Assembly (NCBI GenBank): GCA_018350325.1
Contig: JAEVLN010000015.1
Location: 888,008 to 952,007 of the forward strand
Length of the DNA stretch: 64,000 nucleotides
Source of the DNA: Globodera rostochiensis
Lineage: Eukaryota > Nematoda > Chromadorea > Rhabditida > Heteroderidae
Direction: 5' to 3'
The position numbers were made by a program, and so were the translations under genes. Below the pieces are notes generated by a model. It worked only from the letters and a program-made list of their open reading frames with translations. It did not search any database and was not told the origin of the DNA. Positions 12,156-22,356 of this stretch are shown here, piece after piece; within the stretch, counting starts at the first letter, position 1, and each line of letters opens with the position of its first letter.

Positions 12156-13120
12156 AGATCTCTTTTGCTTTTTGCTGTTATTGGCTCTTTTGCTTTTTGC
12201 TGAATTGGCTCTTTTGCTTTTGCTGAATTGGCTCTTTTGCTTTTGCTGAATTGGTTCTTTTGCTTTTGCTGTTATTGGCTCTTTTGCTTTTGCTGAATTG
12301 GCTCTTTTGCTTTTGCTGTTATTGGCTCTTTTGCTTTTGCTGTTATTGGCTCTTTTGCTTTTTGTTGAATTGGCTCTTTTGCTTTTTGCTGAATTGGCTC
12401 TTTTGCTTTTGCTGAATTGGCTCTTTTGCTTTTGCTGAATTGGCTCTTTTGCTTTTGCTGAATTGGCTCTTTTGCTTTTGCTGTTATTGGCTCTTTTGCT
12501 TTTGCTGAATTGGCTCTTTTGCTTTTGCTGAATTGGCTCTTTTGCTTTTGCTGTTATTGGCTCTTTTGCTTTTGCTGTTATTGGCTCTTTTGCTTTTGCT
12601 GTTATTGGCTCTTTTGCTTTTGCTGAATTGGCTCTTTTGCTTTTTGTTGAATTGGCTCTTTTGCTTTTTGCTGAATTGGCTCTTTTGCTTTTGCTGAATT
12701 GGCTCTTTTGCTTTTGCTGAATTGGCTCTTTTGCTTTTGCTGAATTGGCTCTTTTGCTTTTGCTGAATTGGCTCTTTTGCTTTTGCTGAATTGGCTCTTT
12801 TGCTTTTGCTGAATTGGCTCTTTTGCTTTTGCTGAATTGGCTCTTTTGCTTTTGCTGAATTGGCTCTTTTGCTTTTGCTGAATTGGCTCTTTTGCTTTTG
12901 TTGAATTGGCTCTTTTGCTTTTTGTTGAATTGGCTCTTTTGCTTTTGCTGAATTGGCTCTTTTGCTTTTGCTGAATTGGCTCTTTTGCTTTTGCTGAATT
13001 GGCTCTTTTGCTTTTGCTGTTATTGGCTCTTTTGCTTTTGCTGAATTGGCTCTTTTGCTTTTGCTGAATTGGCTCTTTTGCTTTTGCTGAATTGGCTCTT
13101 TTGCTTTTTGCTGGAATTGG
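12156..13120. repeat. Minisatellite of a 23-bp unit, about 40 copies
   Basis: The plus-strand unit is GGCTCTTTTGCTTTTGCTGAATT. Variants with one or more extra T, and a 24-bp form carrying CTGTTATTG, are scattered through the array. It sits directly upstream of the Hsp20 coding start and downstream of a TATA-like box. The minus-strand unit contains no stop codon in any frame, which explains the long Lys/Gln/Ser open frames across it. Confidence 0.97.
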
Positions 13121-13180
13121 CTCCTTACGTAGAAAAGTATTAAAAAAAATGGATGCAATGATCAACTGTGCAGAAGAACT

Positions 13181-13192
13181 GGCTTTTTATAG
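13181..13192 (-). promoter_or_regulatory. TATA-like box upstream of the hsp20 array
   Basis: The minus strand reads CTATAAAAAGCC about 50 bases before a CTAC/GTAAGG sequence that looks like a splice donor (13131). This fits a 5' UTR exon followed by an intron that contains the 23-bp array and ends before the Hsp20 coding exon. The link to hsp20 is inferred from position alone. Confidence 0.4.
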
Positions 13193-13277
13193 ACATTTCA
13201 GTAAGGAATTTGTGGAAAATGATAAACATTTCGCCAAACGTCACAGCAATAACTCAAATGAAATTGTGGGTTTTAGG

Positions 13278-13535
13278 TAGAGCCCGGTGATTTCACGTCT
13301 TGCGGGAATAGTATCGTCTCTTCAGAGCCGCTACGTTGAAGGCGCTCTCTCGCCGGGTAGAGACTAGTGATAAGAAATGGAAAAAATCACTACACTGGGA
13401 TGCGATATCGTTCTCTGGTCTTCGATTTCTTATCATTTCTTATCACTAGTCTCTACCCGGCGAGAGAGCGCCTTCAACGTAGCGGCTTTGAAGAGACGAT
13501 ACTATTCCCGCAAGACGTGAAATCACCGGGCTCTA
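13278..13535. mobile_element. Palindromic hAT-like MITE with an 8-bp target duplication
   Basis: The element is a foldback. A left arm of about 100 bp (13278-13378) is matched by a reverse-complement right arm (about 13435-13535) with one visible mismatch, around a loop of about 55 bp. Its ends are TAGAGCCCGG and CCGGGCTCTA. It is flanked by the direct repeat GTTTTAGG (13270-13277 and 13536-13543). An 8-bp duplication with TAGAG-type ends is typical of the hAT superfamily. It has no coding capacity, so it would be moved in trans. Confidence 0.9.
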
Positions 13536-13561
13536 GTTTTAGGATTTTTAGTTCCTAAAAA

Positions 13562-14016
13562 CAGGGATGCCAAATTGCCTTATTTTTAAGGCAAATGCCA
13601 TAATTTTGGGAATTTGCCTTATTGTTTGCCATATTTCCACACTTGCCATAATTTTGCCATATTTTAAACTTTGTGAAAATACTCATTTTTAAGTGAAAAA
13701 AGAATGCCCGAAAAAAGTGCTCTTTGTTTTTAAATTTGAAGTTTTGGTTGCAAATCTCATAACAAATGAGAGTCAAAAATTCAAATTTTTTTTAGGCGGC
13801 GCCTATCGGCACAGCCGACCCTCCCCAGAAGTGAAGCAAAACTCTCAAAAAAAATTGTTTTTTTGAAAATTCCTTAAGAAAGTTGCCATAAAAATGCCAT
13901 ATTTTTGGCCCCTCGATGCCATAAAAATGCCATATTTTTGGCCCCTCGATGCCATAAAAATGCCATATTTTTGGAGCCGGTTGCCATATTTTACCGCAGT
14001 TGAGTTGGCATCCCTG
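13562..14016. mobile_element. hAT-like non-autonomous element with CAGGGATGCCAA ends and an 8-bp target duplication
   Basis: The left end CAGGGATGCCAA is the reverse complement of the right end TTGGCATCCCTG. The flanks are the perfect 8-bp direct repeat CCTAAAAA (13554-13561 and 14017-14024). The 455-bp interior is AT-rich, full of TTGCCATA motifs, and includes a 33-bp unit in three copies. It encodes no transposase. The CAGGG terminus and 8-bp duplication point to the hAT superfamily. Confidence 0.9.
13885..13979. repeat. 33-bp tandem repeat, three copies, inside the hAT-like element
   Basis: Units start at 13885, 13918 and 13951, each beginning GCCATAAAAATGCCATATTT. The first two are identical and the third diverges at its end. 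Confidence 0.9.
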
Positions 14017-14353
14017 CCTAAAAACCCCAAAAAAAGTTACCTAGTTCAATGGTTCCTCAAAAGCCTCAAAATAGGCACTAAAAATGGCCTGAATAGTTCC
14101 TAAAAGTCTCAAAATTAATGGTGTAAGTGGCCAAAAATTTTTATTCTTACTAAGTCAATTGAAAAATATCGATAATTTAAAATTTGCATTTTTCGCATGC
14201 AAATTTCCGTCTTTAGGGGTGCATGCATTTTTCGGTTTAGGTGCCCATTTTGAAATTGTTCGAGCCTAAAAATCCGCTCCCTAGTAATTAGTTCCAAAAA
14301 ATGCAAGTCAAATGTCCAAACTTCAACCGCCATTTTCACACTTTGTTTTCGTT

Positions 14354-14617
14354 TTAGGCAAAATTATTGTTCTGATGAATCAACTTTTGTCGCCGTCCTG
14401 TGTTCTTCTCGCCAAACTGGGCACGTCCGGCTCGTAGCAGCTCAACCATTGAGCGCTTCTGTCGTGCAGCAAACGCCTCGGCGCCTCCGAGTCTGACAAG
14501 ATCGAGCAGGCGCGAAGTCGGGAAGGCAAATTGCGCATTGCGCGCCCGAAGGGCGACGATGTAAGCGGCACAATTCATGCCCAAAAAGTTTGCTTTTTGA
14601 ATAGAACGACAGGACAT
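14354..14617 (-). CDS. Possible short gene or exon, unidentified
   Basis: An 87-codon minus-strand frame opens with an ATG and has a balanced amino-acid composition (an Ala/Arg/Leu-rich middle with SRLLDLVRLGGAEAFAARQ). Its GC content is higher than that of its AT-rich surroundings, as in true exons nearby. No family was recognised and no second exon was found. It might be an isolated exon or a captured fragment next to the transposons. Confidence 0.3.
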   Translation of the reverse strand: MSCRSIQKANFLGMNCAAYIVALRARNAQFAFPTSRLLDLVRLGGAEAFAARQKRSMVELLRAGRAQFGEKNTGRRQKLIHQNNNFA

Positions 14618-15438
14618 TATTATTGTCTTCTAACAGCGATGAAGGTTTTTTGTTTCTAAATTTAATGGCTCGAAAAAAATTCTGGCCAAGTTAGGGGTTT
14701 GGTCGTATCAAGGCCTTCACCCCCCCCCCCCAAAAAAAAACATTTTTTCTGGTTACCTGACCCCAATCTATCATCGGAAAAGTACAACAATTCCAGAGGC
14801 AAAAAGGACTCAACTTTGTATAAATTTGCATTTCACAATTTTCGAATATTTGGAGCAACCGGAGTGGAAGTTCGAGAGGTTCAACTCCTAAGGGGAAGCC
14901 CAACATGGACAGTGAAGGGGGGGGGGGGGGTAATGGGAAAATGGATGAATTTCACATTGCTTCTGAACGCCTTTACTATTTATAATTTGCACTTTGTCAA
15001 CATTATTTTCTGTGAAAAGAGACATTAATCAATCACAAAGGGGCGTGGAGAAAGAATGATAAATCTGAATAATTATTGTCAATTAAAATATTTATAAATT
15101 GCTTAAAGGTGCGCGAGAGAGAAGTTCTTTCCTTCTCCACAAATGTTGGTGACATAGACGGAGGAAAGATTATAATATTAATAAAAAAAACATTTCCTGA
15201 CGAGGATCAATCGGAGAATAAAACAAAAGGAGAAAGAGGTCAACAAAATTGCAAATTGGTCAGGCGATGGTGGGCGGGTCCATTACCCCGGGATGTAACC
15301 TGACGCCAAAAAAATGTATACGGACGCCCGGAACTCGTCGGTTACATCCCGTGTCCGTATCGCCGGAAGTCGGGGAAACGGAATAATAAAAATTAAATAT
15401 ATATAAAAAAGGGAAGTGATGTAAGTCTGAAATGTCTT
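14618..15438. other. Intergenic stretch with repeat fragments
   Basis: It contains the second copy of the dispersed 57-bp repeat, runs of C, A and G (14719-14735, 14919-14930), and a short inverted pair GGGATGTAACC (15290) and GGTTACATCCC (15340). No gene was seen; its right end is the 3' side of the receptor gene. Confidence 0.5.
14789..14845 (+). repeat. Dispersed repeat, copy 2
   Basis: It matches 11426-11482 over 57 bases with a handful of differences. Confidence 0.75.
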
Positions 15439-18400
15439 CTAAATTTGGGTGTCTCTGATGCGAAGCAACCGATCCCTGGCACAGGAGGAGGTAATGCGCC
15501 CGTCCGGCTCGTGCTCCCACATCTCCGTCATTGTGCGAACAATTTGCGACAGAACCTTGCAAATCGGAAAAAATGCAAGAACAAAATCCGGGATTGATTT
15601 GGGGGGGGGGAGGGACATTAATTTCCGTCAAATTTGAGTCTGGGCGAGGTCGACTAAGGGCCAACAAGTTCAGTATGTTCATTTGTCTCAACCCAGGAAG
15701 GAAACCACTCCGGCATGTCACTTTAGCGCATTGTGCCTACCTGGTTTTGGCTCAGTGCCTCCCTTGGCGCCGGTCGATGTCGCTTCGTCACCACCTGCTC
15801 CCGCATTTGCCAAATGGTTGGGTTCTGTCCAACCTCGCGTTCGTAAGGTAGCAAATACCTCAGCTCGTTTTCCTCCCCCTCCGGTGCTGAAGGGACACGG
15901 AAGTTGGCATTATTTCTGTAATTCCACGCCGTCCAAAATGCCCACCGCGGTCGCTTTCGCCTGTCACTGTGCGCGAGAGCACTTCCCAAATGACGAGGGC
16001 CGCCGCGTAGACGTCAATTTGTTCAAACGCAAAACAGGAAAAGTCCGTGGCACCCTCCAGCACCTCGGGGCTCATGTAGCGCACAGTGCCAACCTTCAAT
16101 TTGTTCTCTTATGACCAACAAAAATGATCAATCAATTGAGCCCCAGAAAACATGTTCAGTTTGGACAGGCAATTTTGAGCGTAACAAATTTACGTTTTCA
16201 ATGTCCGAGAGAAAAACCGCGACGCTATTTTGTGGATGCGTCATTTGCCACCAGAAAGAAAGGCAATAGGACAAAACAAAACAAAGTTGCGCTCACTTGG
16301 CCATGGATCCTTTCGGCGCACAGTCCACGCGTTTCGCACTTCAGCGCCAGCCCGAGGTCTGCAATTCGTGCGTCCATCGTGGAGGTGATCAAAATGTTCT
16401 TGCTGGAGTGCGTTTTGCAATAAAACAAATGCTACAAAAATATTACCAAACCAACCTTTTAAAATCTCTGTGAACCTGGAACAACGGTTAATGAACGCCA
16501 AGAGTTGCAAATACATTACAATGATTGGCTTCTGATTGGGTCCATGCGCAATTTCCTGGTGAAGAAATGCGAGTCCGTCGAGCATTGAGCTGATGATGGC
16601 AACCGACTGCGCCAAGGAGAGTCGGTTCAACTGAAAAAAAGAAGCTAAAAATTGCAACAATCAAAAGCGGGGACACCAAACCGAACCGGCCTCACCCTGA
16701 GATGGTCGGAAAGGGAATTGTTCTCGTAGAAGTTGATCACCAACCAGTAGTCCTCTCCAAATGGAAATCCGCCATAAAATTCGGCGATACGTTCATTTGT
16801 TCGAATTGCTTGGATCGAATACAAGGACTAAACACGCCAGGGGAAAAATAAACCAAAAAAAAAACAACAACAACAACAGACACCGACCATTTCGTTCTCC
16901 CAACTCGCCAAATTATTTCTCGGAAATATTTTGACCGCCACCAAACGGTTCGAACCGACCACCAACGCTTTGTGCACTTGTCCAAACCGACCGCTGGACA
17001 CCTTCTAAACCGGGAAATTGATAAATTCTCGCTCAAAGTTATATAAGTAAAAAAATAATACAAATTTGTAAAGCCCATTTTTGAGCAACATTTTAAAGCC
17101 TTACTGATTCTGTTTTGGTCGGCCTCTTTTTAGCCGTTTATTAGCAATGATAATGAAACTGTAGGCCCAACCTCGTGCAGTTCAATGCATTGACTGGGCA
17201 CTTTCTGTCCGTCCGCCAAAGTAATTGCGTTCTCATACGACGTGACGGCCTTCCTGAGCAACGCCTTACTCTGTGCCGTTCCGCCTTTGTCATACGGCAG
17301 AAGTGTCTTCGCTTTACCATTTCGGTCAGCATTTTTTATGAGTGCGTGCACAAAAAGGCAAAGAGCACAAAACACACAGAAGCCAAGGAAAACAATCAAA
17401 GCGATGCTGACAACGTCGGCAGCAAACAGCGGCCCATCAAAGTGATCAGACAACAACGGCACAACAAATGGAGAAGACTGGGAACCTATTCAAATGCATT
17501 TTTATTGTGAATTTCTGAACTCCTCCCCTCTCCCCTCCCCCAAACAAAAAATTGGGTAAAATTCTGCAAATTTGCCCCAGATACGTACTGATTGTGTTGT
17601 TCGTTGGTTACCTGTGGAAAGTTCCCCCTTCTCCGAATAGACCATCCGGTGGTTGCATTGGTGAGTGCGGCAACAACAGAACATGGAAACCCGATTGACT
17701 TGACCCGTCCTACGCGCTTCCCCAACACATCTGTCCTCCTCTCGACACTCCCTGAGCTGGCTCTCCTCGTGGCTCCAGCAGCCTTTCAGATAGGGCTCAA
17801 CAACATCGCCTTCGGAGAAGGTTCTGTTTGAAGATGTGTTGTACACATAGGCAGCCATGCAAGCCTGCAAAATAAAATCTTAATCAAAGACCAGCACCTT
17901 TAGCTTTTGGGAAAGTCTGGCGGTGAAGAGGACGCTGTCAATAAAAAAAATGCTGTCGTGAAATTGTCCAAATTTTGAAAAATAAGAGAATTTTTTGTTT
18001 GTGGGAGGAAAAAATCTAACAATTTCCCCCCAACTTAACGCTTGAAAAGTATTAATAAAAAGGAATTATTGCAAATAAATGCAAACGTCCCGCCCCGTCT
18101 TGATCGTAGCGGACAGCTTGTGCAGCAGAACTTTACCAGTCGTTCGGACCCATGGAACGGGTCTTTGATGGCACATTTGACCGTTTCCTCACAGTCTTCG
18201 GCCCTTCTCTGTCTGCATTCATTGCGGTTGTATTTCTGTTAAAAACAACGCATTGAGCAAACAACTTTTATAATTACATTTAAACACAATTTTATTTATT
18301 TTGCACAATACGAAGACATTTTTAAAATTGTAAGTTGGCAAACCTGGCATTCGATGTACGGAATCCGCTGCTTTCCTTCGTCGTTTTCATTCTCTCCAAC

Positions 18401-18633
18401 TAAAAAATTGACTCCTAACTTTCCAAATTTCTTCAGATGTGGCACAGCGTTCACGTCAACCTCCACTTTTTCCAAGTTCGGTACACTCTCAAACATTTGA
18501 AATTGGTTAATTTAAGCGGGAAACGAACATTTACAGTAAGTACCTCCTGTATTACTTCCTCAAAAATCTTGCTCATTTCGCCACTGCCAAAAAAAGTCAC
18601 GCAAAAAAGGAAGAAGAATGTCGACGAAGTCAT
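15439..18633 (-). CDS. daf-4: Type II TGF-beta/activin/BMP receptor serine/threonine kinase (DAF-4-like)
   Basis: The protein starts at 18633 with a signal peptide ([18 protein letters not shown]). A cysteine-rich ectodomain follows ([10 protein letters not shown] from 18100-18240; [10 protein letters not shown] near 17690), then one membrane segment ([20 protein letters not shown], near 17400). The kinase shows SSGRFGQVH, the lysine motif VAVKIF, the catalytic loop [33 protein letters not shown] and a C-lobe ending near [11 protein letters not shown]. The order and the APE-loop wording are those of the type II subfamily, which phosphorylates type I receptors after ligand binding. The catalytic loop is carried on a 20-base exon (16456-16475). 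DFG is DLG here. C. elegans has one type II receptor, DAF-4, so orthology is likely. Many introns were inferred, and the insert between 17486 and 18300 is less certain. Confidence 0.9.
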
Positions 18634-19344
18634 TTGTTTATCGTCAGCTTAATTAAGCTACCAATAAGTGTGTAAGGCCTTTTAAAATCATCCTGTTGTT
18701 GTTGTTGTACTGTTCAGAGCTTTAAAATGCAAAATGAAATTTTTGGAAAAGCTGGGCATTGTTGATTTTTCTGGGGATTTCTTCAACAAATATTTAACCA
18801 CACCGTAAAAAAATCGTTTCGCATTTAGGTAATCAAATCACGGGGTCTTGGTGCGATTCGAAAAAACACTTGATCAAAAGTAGCTGTTTGTAAACATATG
18901 CCAAGCAATTGGAAACGTTCATGGTGTTGCTTTTGTGGACTTTTTTGTGGATTGATCAGAGAAAATGAAAAAACAAAACGATGCTTTTTTGAATATTTGG
19001 CACAATGTTGCTAAAAATCCTAAAAAAATCTAAAAATTTCTCGCGGCACTCCGTGACTTTCCCATTCCTAAAAAGCTCCATTTCAAAAGAAAATTGGTGT
19101 TTCACGTTCGCAAAATCATTTTTATTTGCCCAAATGATGAAATGAAATGACAACAACAACAATGGGAAGGTGGAAATGTGTGAGATACAGAGATGGAATT
19201 AGTTACAAACAATTATGATCAATCACTTCACGGATAATAGAGACAATTACATGGGTGGGAACAAACAATACGCTTTTCCGACAACAGCACATATCCATAA
19301 CAATATCGGGGAGTCCTCCACATCACCAGAGACGACGTCTGCGT
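18634..19344. other. Intergenic stretch, nothing recognised
   Basis: AT-rich sequence lies between the receptor start and the phosphatase stop. It has short GTT/CAA triplet runs (18695-18708, 19148-19160) and no convincing reading frame. Confidence 0.6.
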
Positions 19345-20606
19345 TCAGCTTCTTTTCATATTGCCGACCAGCTCCTGCAGGAAAACATCGAGTGCGCGGC
19401 CGTCTATGGTGGTCAGCTTGTTCCGCGCGTAACTGAAAAATGAAAATTGAATATTTGTTTATTGAAATTGAAAAACTGGCTCACCGCAAGATCGCGTTGT
19501 ATATGTAGAGATACTGGTCAAGAGTCTGCACGCTCTGGGCCCGTTGCTGCCGAAGACTGCGCACCAGCTGGAAGAAGTTGAGCTGCTGTCCACGTTGCAA
19601 TGTCTGGTATGCCACGAAGATCGCCACCAGAGTGCCCGTCCGACCGATTCCTGAAAGTGAAAAATCGGTCCCAAGATGAACCCCCTTTTTCCCCCGAAAA
19701 CTTACCAGCTGAGCAGTGCACAACGGTGCGTTCGATGTGATGAAGATGAAACATGAGACGAAGCGTGGCGAGGTCGCTCCGCGGAACGCCGTGGTCAGGC
19801 CAGCTTCGCCAGTGGAAGTGTTGGACCTGCATGTAGTTGTTGCGCATCTGTGGGGCGTTCACTGCGAGGTCCGTCCTGTACACATCGCCGTCCAGGTGCT
19901 TCTCGGATTGGAATTTGACCATGATCTGGCCGTTGGCGAAGCGCATGACCTGTTTGTTGGGGGAAAGAGTTATAAAAATTCACAAAAACCCCAGATGCAC
20001 TTACCGGAGACTGTTCTGTGGGCCAGTATTGGTGGCACTTGATGTAATTTTTTTCAATGAGGTCGCACAGCATCACGATGGCTCCGATGTTCTCCTGCAC
20101 AATCATCGTCCAGAAGTCGTCACATGTTGTCGGAAGTGGTCCTTGAGTGCAGATGTAGCGGAACTCGTTGTGGGCGTTGATCCAGTTCGCGTGGATGTAT
20201 CGTTCGTTGTTGAGTCGGACACGGTTTTGCTCGGCACAGACGACATCTCTATAGCGGTTGCTGTCCATGTTTCTAAAGGGGTAATTTGAGTGAAACGAAT
20301 GAACAAACGCAAAACGAACACTCACCGTGCAAACTCCGGCGATGTCTCTGCCCGAGGAAGTGCGTTCAGCTGCGTGTATTCGTTGACCAGCTCGGGCACA
20401 GTCCTCCGCATCGTCTCGTTCACGAATCGTTCCAGCGCTGCGGAAAATACGGCTGTGTCCTCCCTGGGTCGGCTCGGCGGTTCCGCTGGTGCTGGTCCGG
20501 CTGCTGGTTGATGCGGGCTTCGAGGCTGGTTTGCTGTATTGACCCGTACTTGTCGAGTTGACGCCTGCCGTGGCCCGGCTGTTTTGGATTTGTCCCGCCG
20601 AGACAT
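19345..20606 (-). CDS. Classical protein tyrosine phosphatase, cytosolic
   Basis: The enzyme removes phosphate from tyrosine. An N-terminal tail rich in Pro, Ala and Arg (residues 1-55) precedes one PTP domain with NRYRDVV, NERYIHANWI, YICTQGPLP, KCHQYWP, the WPDHG loop with its general acid, the signature HCSAGIGRTG with nucleophilic Cys and Arg, and the Q-loop SVQTLDQYLY. All key residues are intact, so it should be active. The signature is split by an intron after HCSAG. There is no membrane segment. The single-domain form resembles the expanded nematode PTP family; a precise orthologue was not assigned. The ATG at 20606 was chosen because the exon upstream (about 20700-20770) has no ATG and looks like 5' UTR. 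Confidence 0.92.
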
Positions 20607-20768
20607 TGGCTTTTGCTCGATGATGTTGAAGAGCAGTGCACAGGCGTCGACAATCTAAGTGAAAAAAATTAAGAAGGGGAAAAAAATGAAAATTTAAACT
20701 AACATACCTTATGCTGAGTGGAGCTTGATGTCGACGAGAATTGAATGAACCACACGGAATCTCTTTTT

Positions 20769-20777
20769 CTTTTATAC
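20769..20777 (-). promoter_or_regulatory. TATA-like box of the phosphatase gene
   Basis: The minus strand reads GTATAAAAG just upstream of a probable untranslated first exon with a GTATG donor near 20708. Position is the only evidence. Confidence 0.35.
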
Positions 20778-21059
20778 AAAATTTTGGCGTTTTGAATGAG
20801 AATTCAATTTAAAAACAAAACCGGTGCATATAAAAACTCAATTTTTGGCATTATGCTCACATTCACAACTGACAATTACCTATTATTCCACGCCAAACGA
20901 CAATTCGCCGTTCGCCGTGCAATTTTTTGTGTAGGTAGGAATTATTGTTTTGTATGGATTCCTTAAATTTCATAATTTTTACAAAATTTACTAAAAATTT
21001 TTGAACGTTTCCGAAATGTGTTTTGATTTTTTCAAGGCCCTCCATACAAGAGTTTTTTT

Positions 21060-21568
21060 TTGTTTGATTGCCAAATTGTCATTTCTCATTTATTACAGAT
21101 ACAAACAACCGCTCGACAACAAACCGCCACAATGGCAATGGAAAGGGACGAGGAGTCAGTCAGTGATTGTCGGATCTGTCGAAGAGAACGAATTGATGGT
21201 CGTCAATGGGCCGCATCGCGCGCACAACGTCTGCGGTGTTCTGATGGGCTCATACGTCATCACGGCGCCGGCTGACGATTCGCTGAGACGCGACTTGGCA
21301 CTGTACGAATTGTTAAGTGCGTTGTTTTCTGCTCACAAAAATGTTTTTTGAAATTCATTCCTCCCATTCATTTCAGGCTCCAATGGCGTGCGATCTCCGA
21401 AATCGACAAGTGCGCTGCGATGCGAGAAAATTCACAGAGACAGACGAATTCCGACGCCTTCCACGGGAGATCCGCAAACTTTATGGGTGGGTGATTTAAT
21501 GATCAACAAATACATTTCATTTTAAATTCGAATGCTTTCAGGAAGCTGTGCGACTCTTCTCCCTCTGA
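21060..21568 (+). CDS. Unidentified small protein, three exons
   Basis: After a splice acceptor near 21099 the frame reads through to about 21315 (NGPHRAHNVCGVLMGSYVI, then TAPADDSLRRDLALYELL). It joins in phase to an exon at 21377-21486 with VRSPKSTSALRCEKIHRD and PTPSTGDPQTLW, and ends in a short exon with EAVRLFSL and a stop at 21566-21568. Introns have GT-AG borders. The start is not settled: an upstream exon near 21000-21060 may carry it. No family was recognised. The gene is divergent from the phosphatase and may share its promoter region. Confidence 0.45.
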
Positions 21569-22356
21569 CAGGCCGGAGCGCGTGCATGAGGCGTTGAGAA
21601 TGCGCTGAATCGTCGAACCGGCGGCCCCTTTGGAGCTTGAGCGCAATGCCCGCCTGGCTGGAGATGCCCGGAGAATGATGGGAGCGCAAATTGACATTTA
21701 TGCGATACATATTGATGGCTTATGGTGTGTATACTCCGTGTGTATATTTGTATATTCCCCGTGGATTGTATATATGTATTGCTATGTAATTATTTGTGTC
21801 TTTATTTTGTTGTTGTATAAAATTAGGTGTTTTAATTTTCGTTAATCGAAAAAGCAATGGATTTGGTGACGATTGATTGAGCCCCAATTTTTCATTTAAA
21901 ATCCCAAGTTTATTGTGAAATGTGTGTGATATGGCCATTGAAAGACAAGCTGTTCAAATCAGAAGTGTATTTTAGAGCAATTTAAGTGCTCTGCTGGAAA
22001 TATGGCGTTTTCGTGCTCCTTCTAAAGTTTCAATCGTCGTGCAGCTATCCCTTTTTTACTGTCCGCATCCCTTACCTTTACTTTTCGAAAAATTTGCATT
22101 TTTTAAAATATCATTTCGCCAAATTTATAATTTTAAAAATAATCAAGGCGCCAATGTTAAAATCCACGGGACATTGGTGAGATTTTCTGGGAATTTTCTT
22201 CGACAAATAGGAGGCATCTATGTAACACACCGTAAATTAGGACCTTTGAATTAATTAATGCATTATTATGTTTAAGCTTTCTAGCGCTTCAAGTCGCTTT
22301 ATGCAGAATTGACTTACAAATTAGCATATTAACAATTATAATTTCTCATAACAGAT
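21569..22356. other. 3' UTR and intergenic sequence
   Basis: AT-rich DNA with no supported gene. A pyrimidine-rich TTTCTCATAACAG sits just before the next ATG (22357) and could be a cis- or trans-splice acceptor. Confidence 0.5.

Noticed and set aside
12484..13165. Two long minus-strand frames rich in Lys, Gln and Ser across the 23-bp array
   Set aside because: The repeated unit has no stop codon in any minus-strand frame, so open frames are guaranteed and say nothing about coding.
15288..15352. Inverted pair GGGATGTAACC/GGTTACATCCC as transposon ends
   Set aside because: Only about 11 bases pair and no target duplication is visible.
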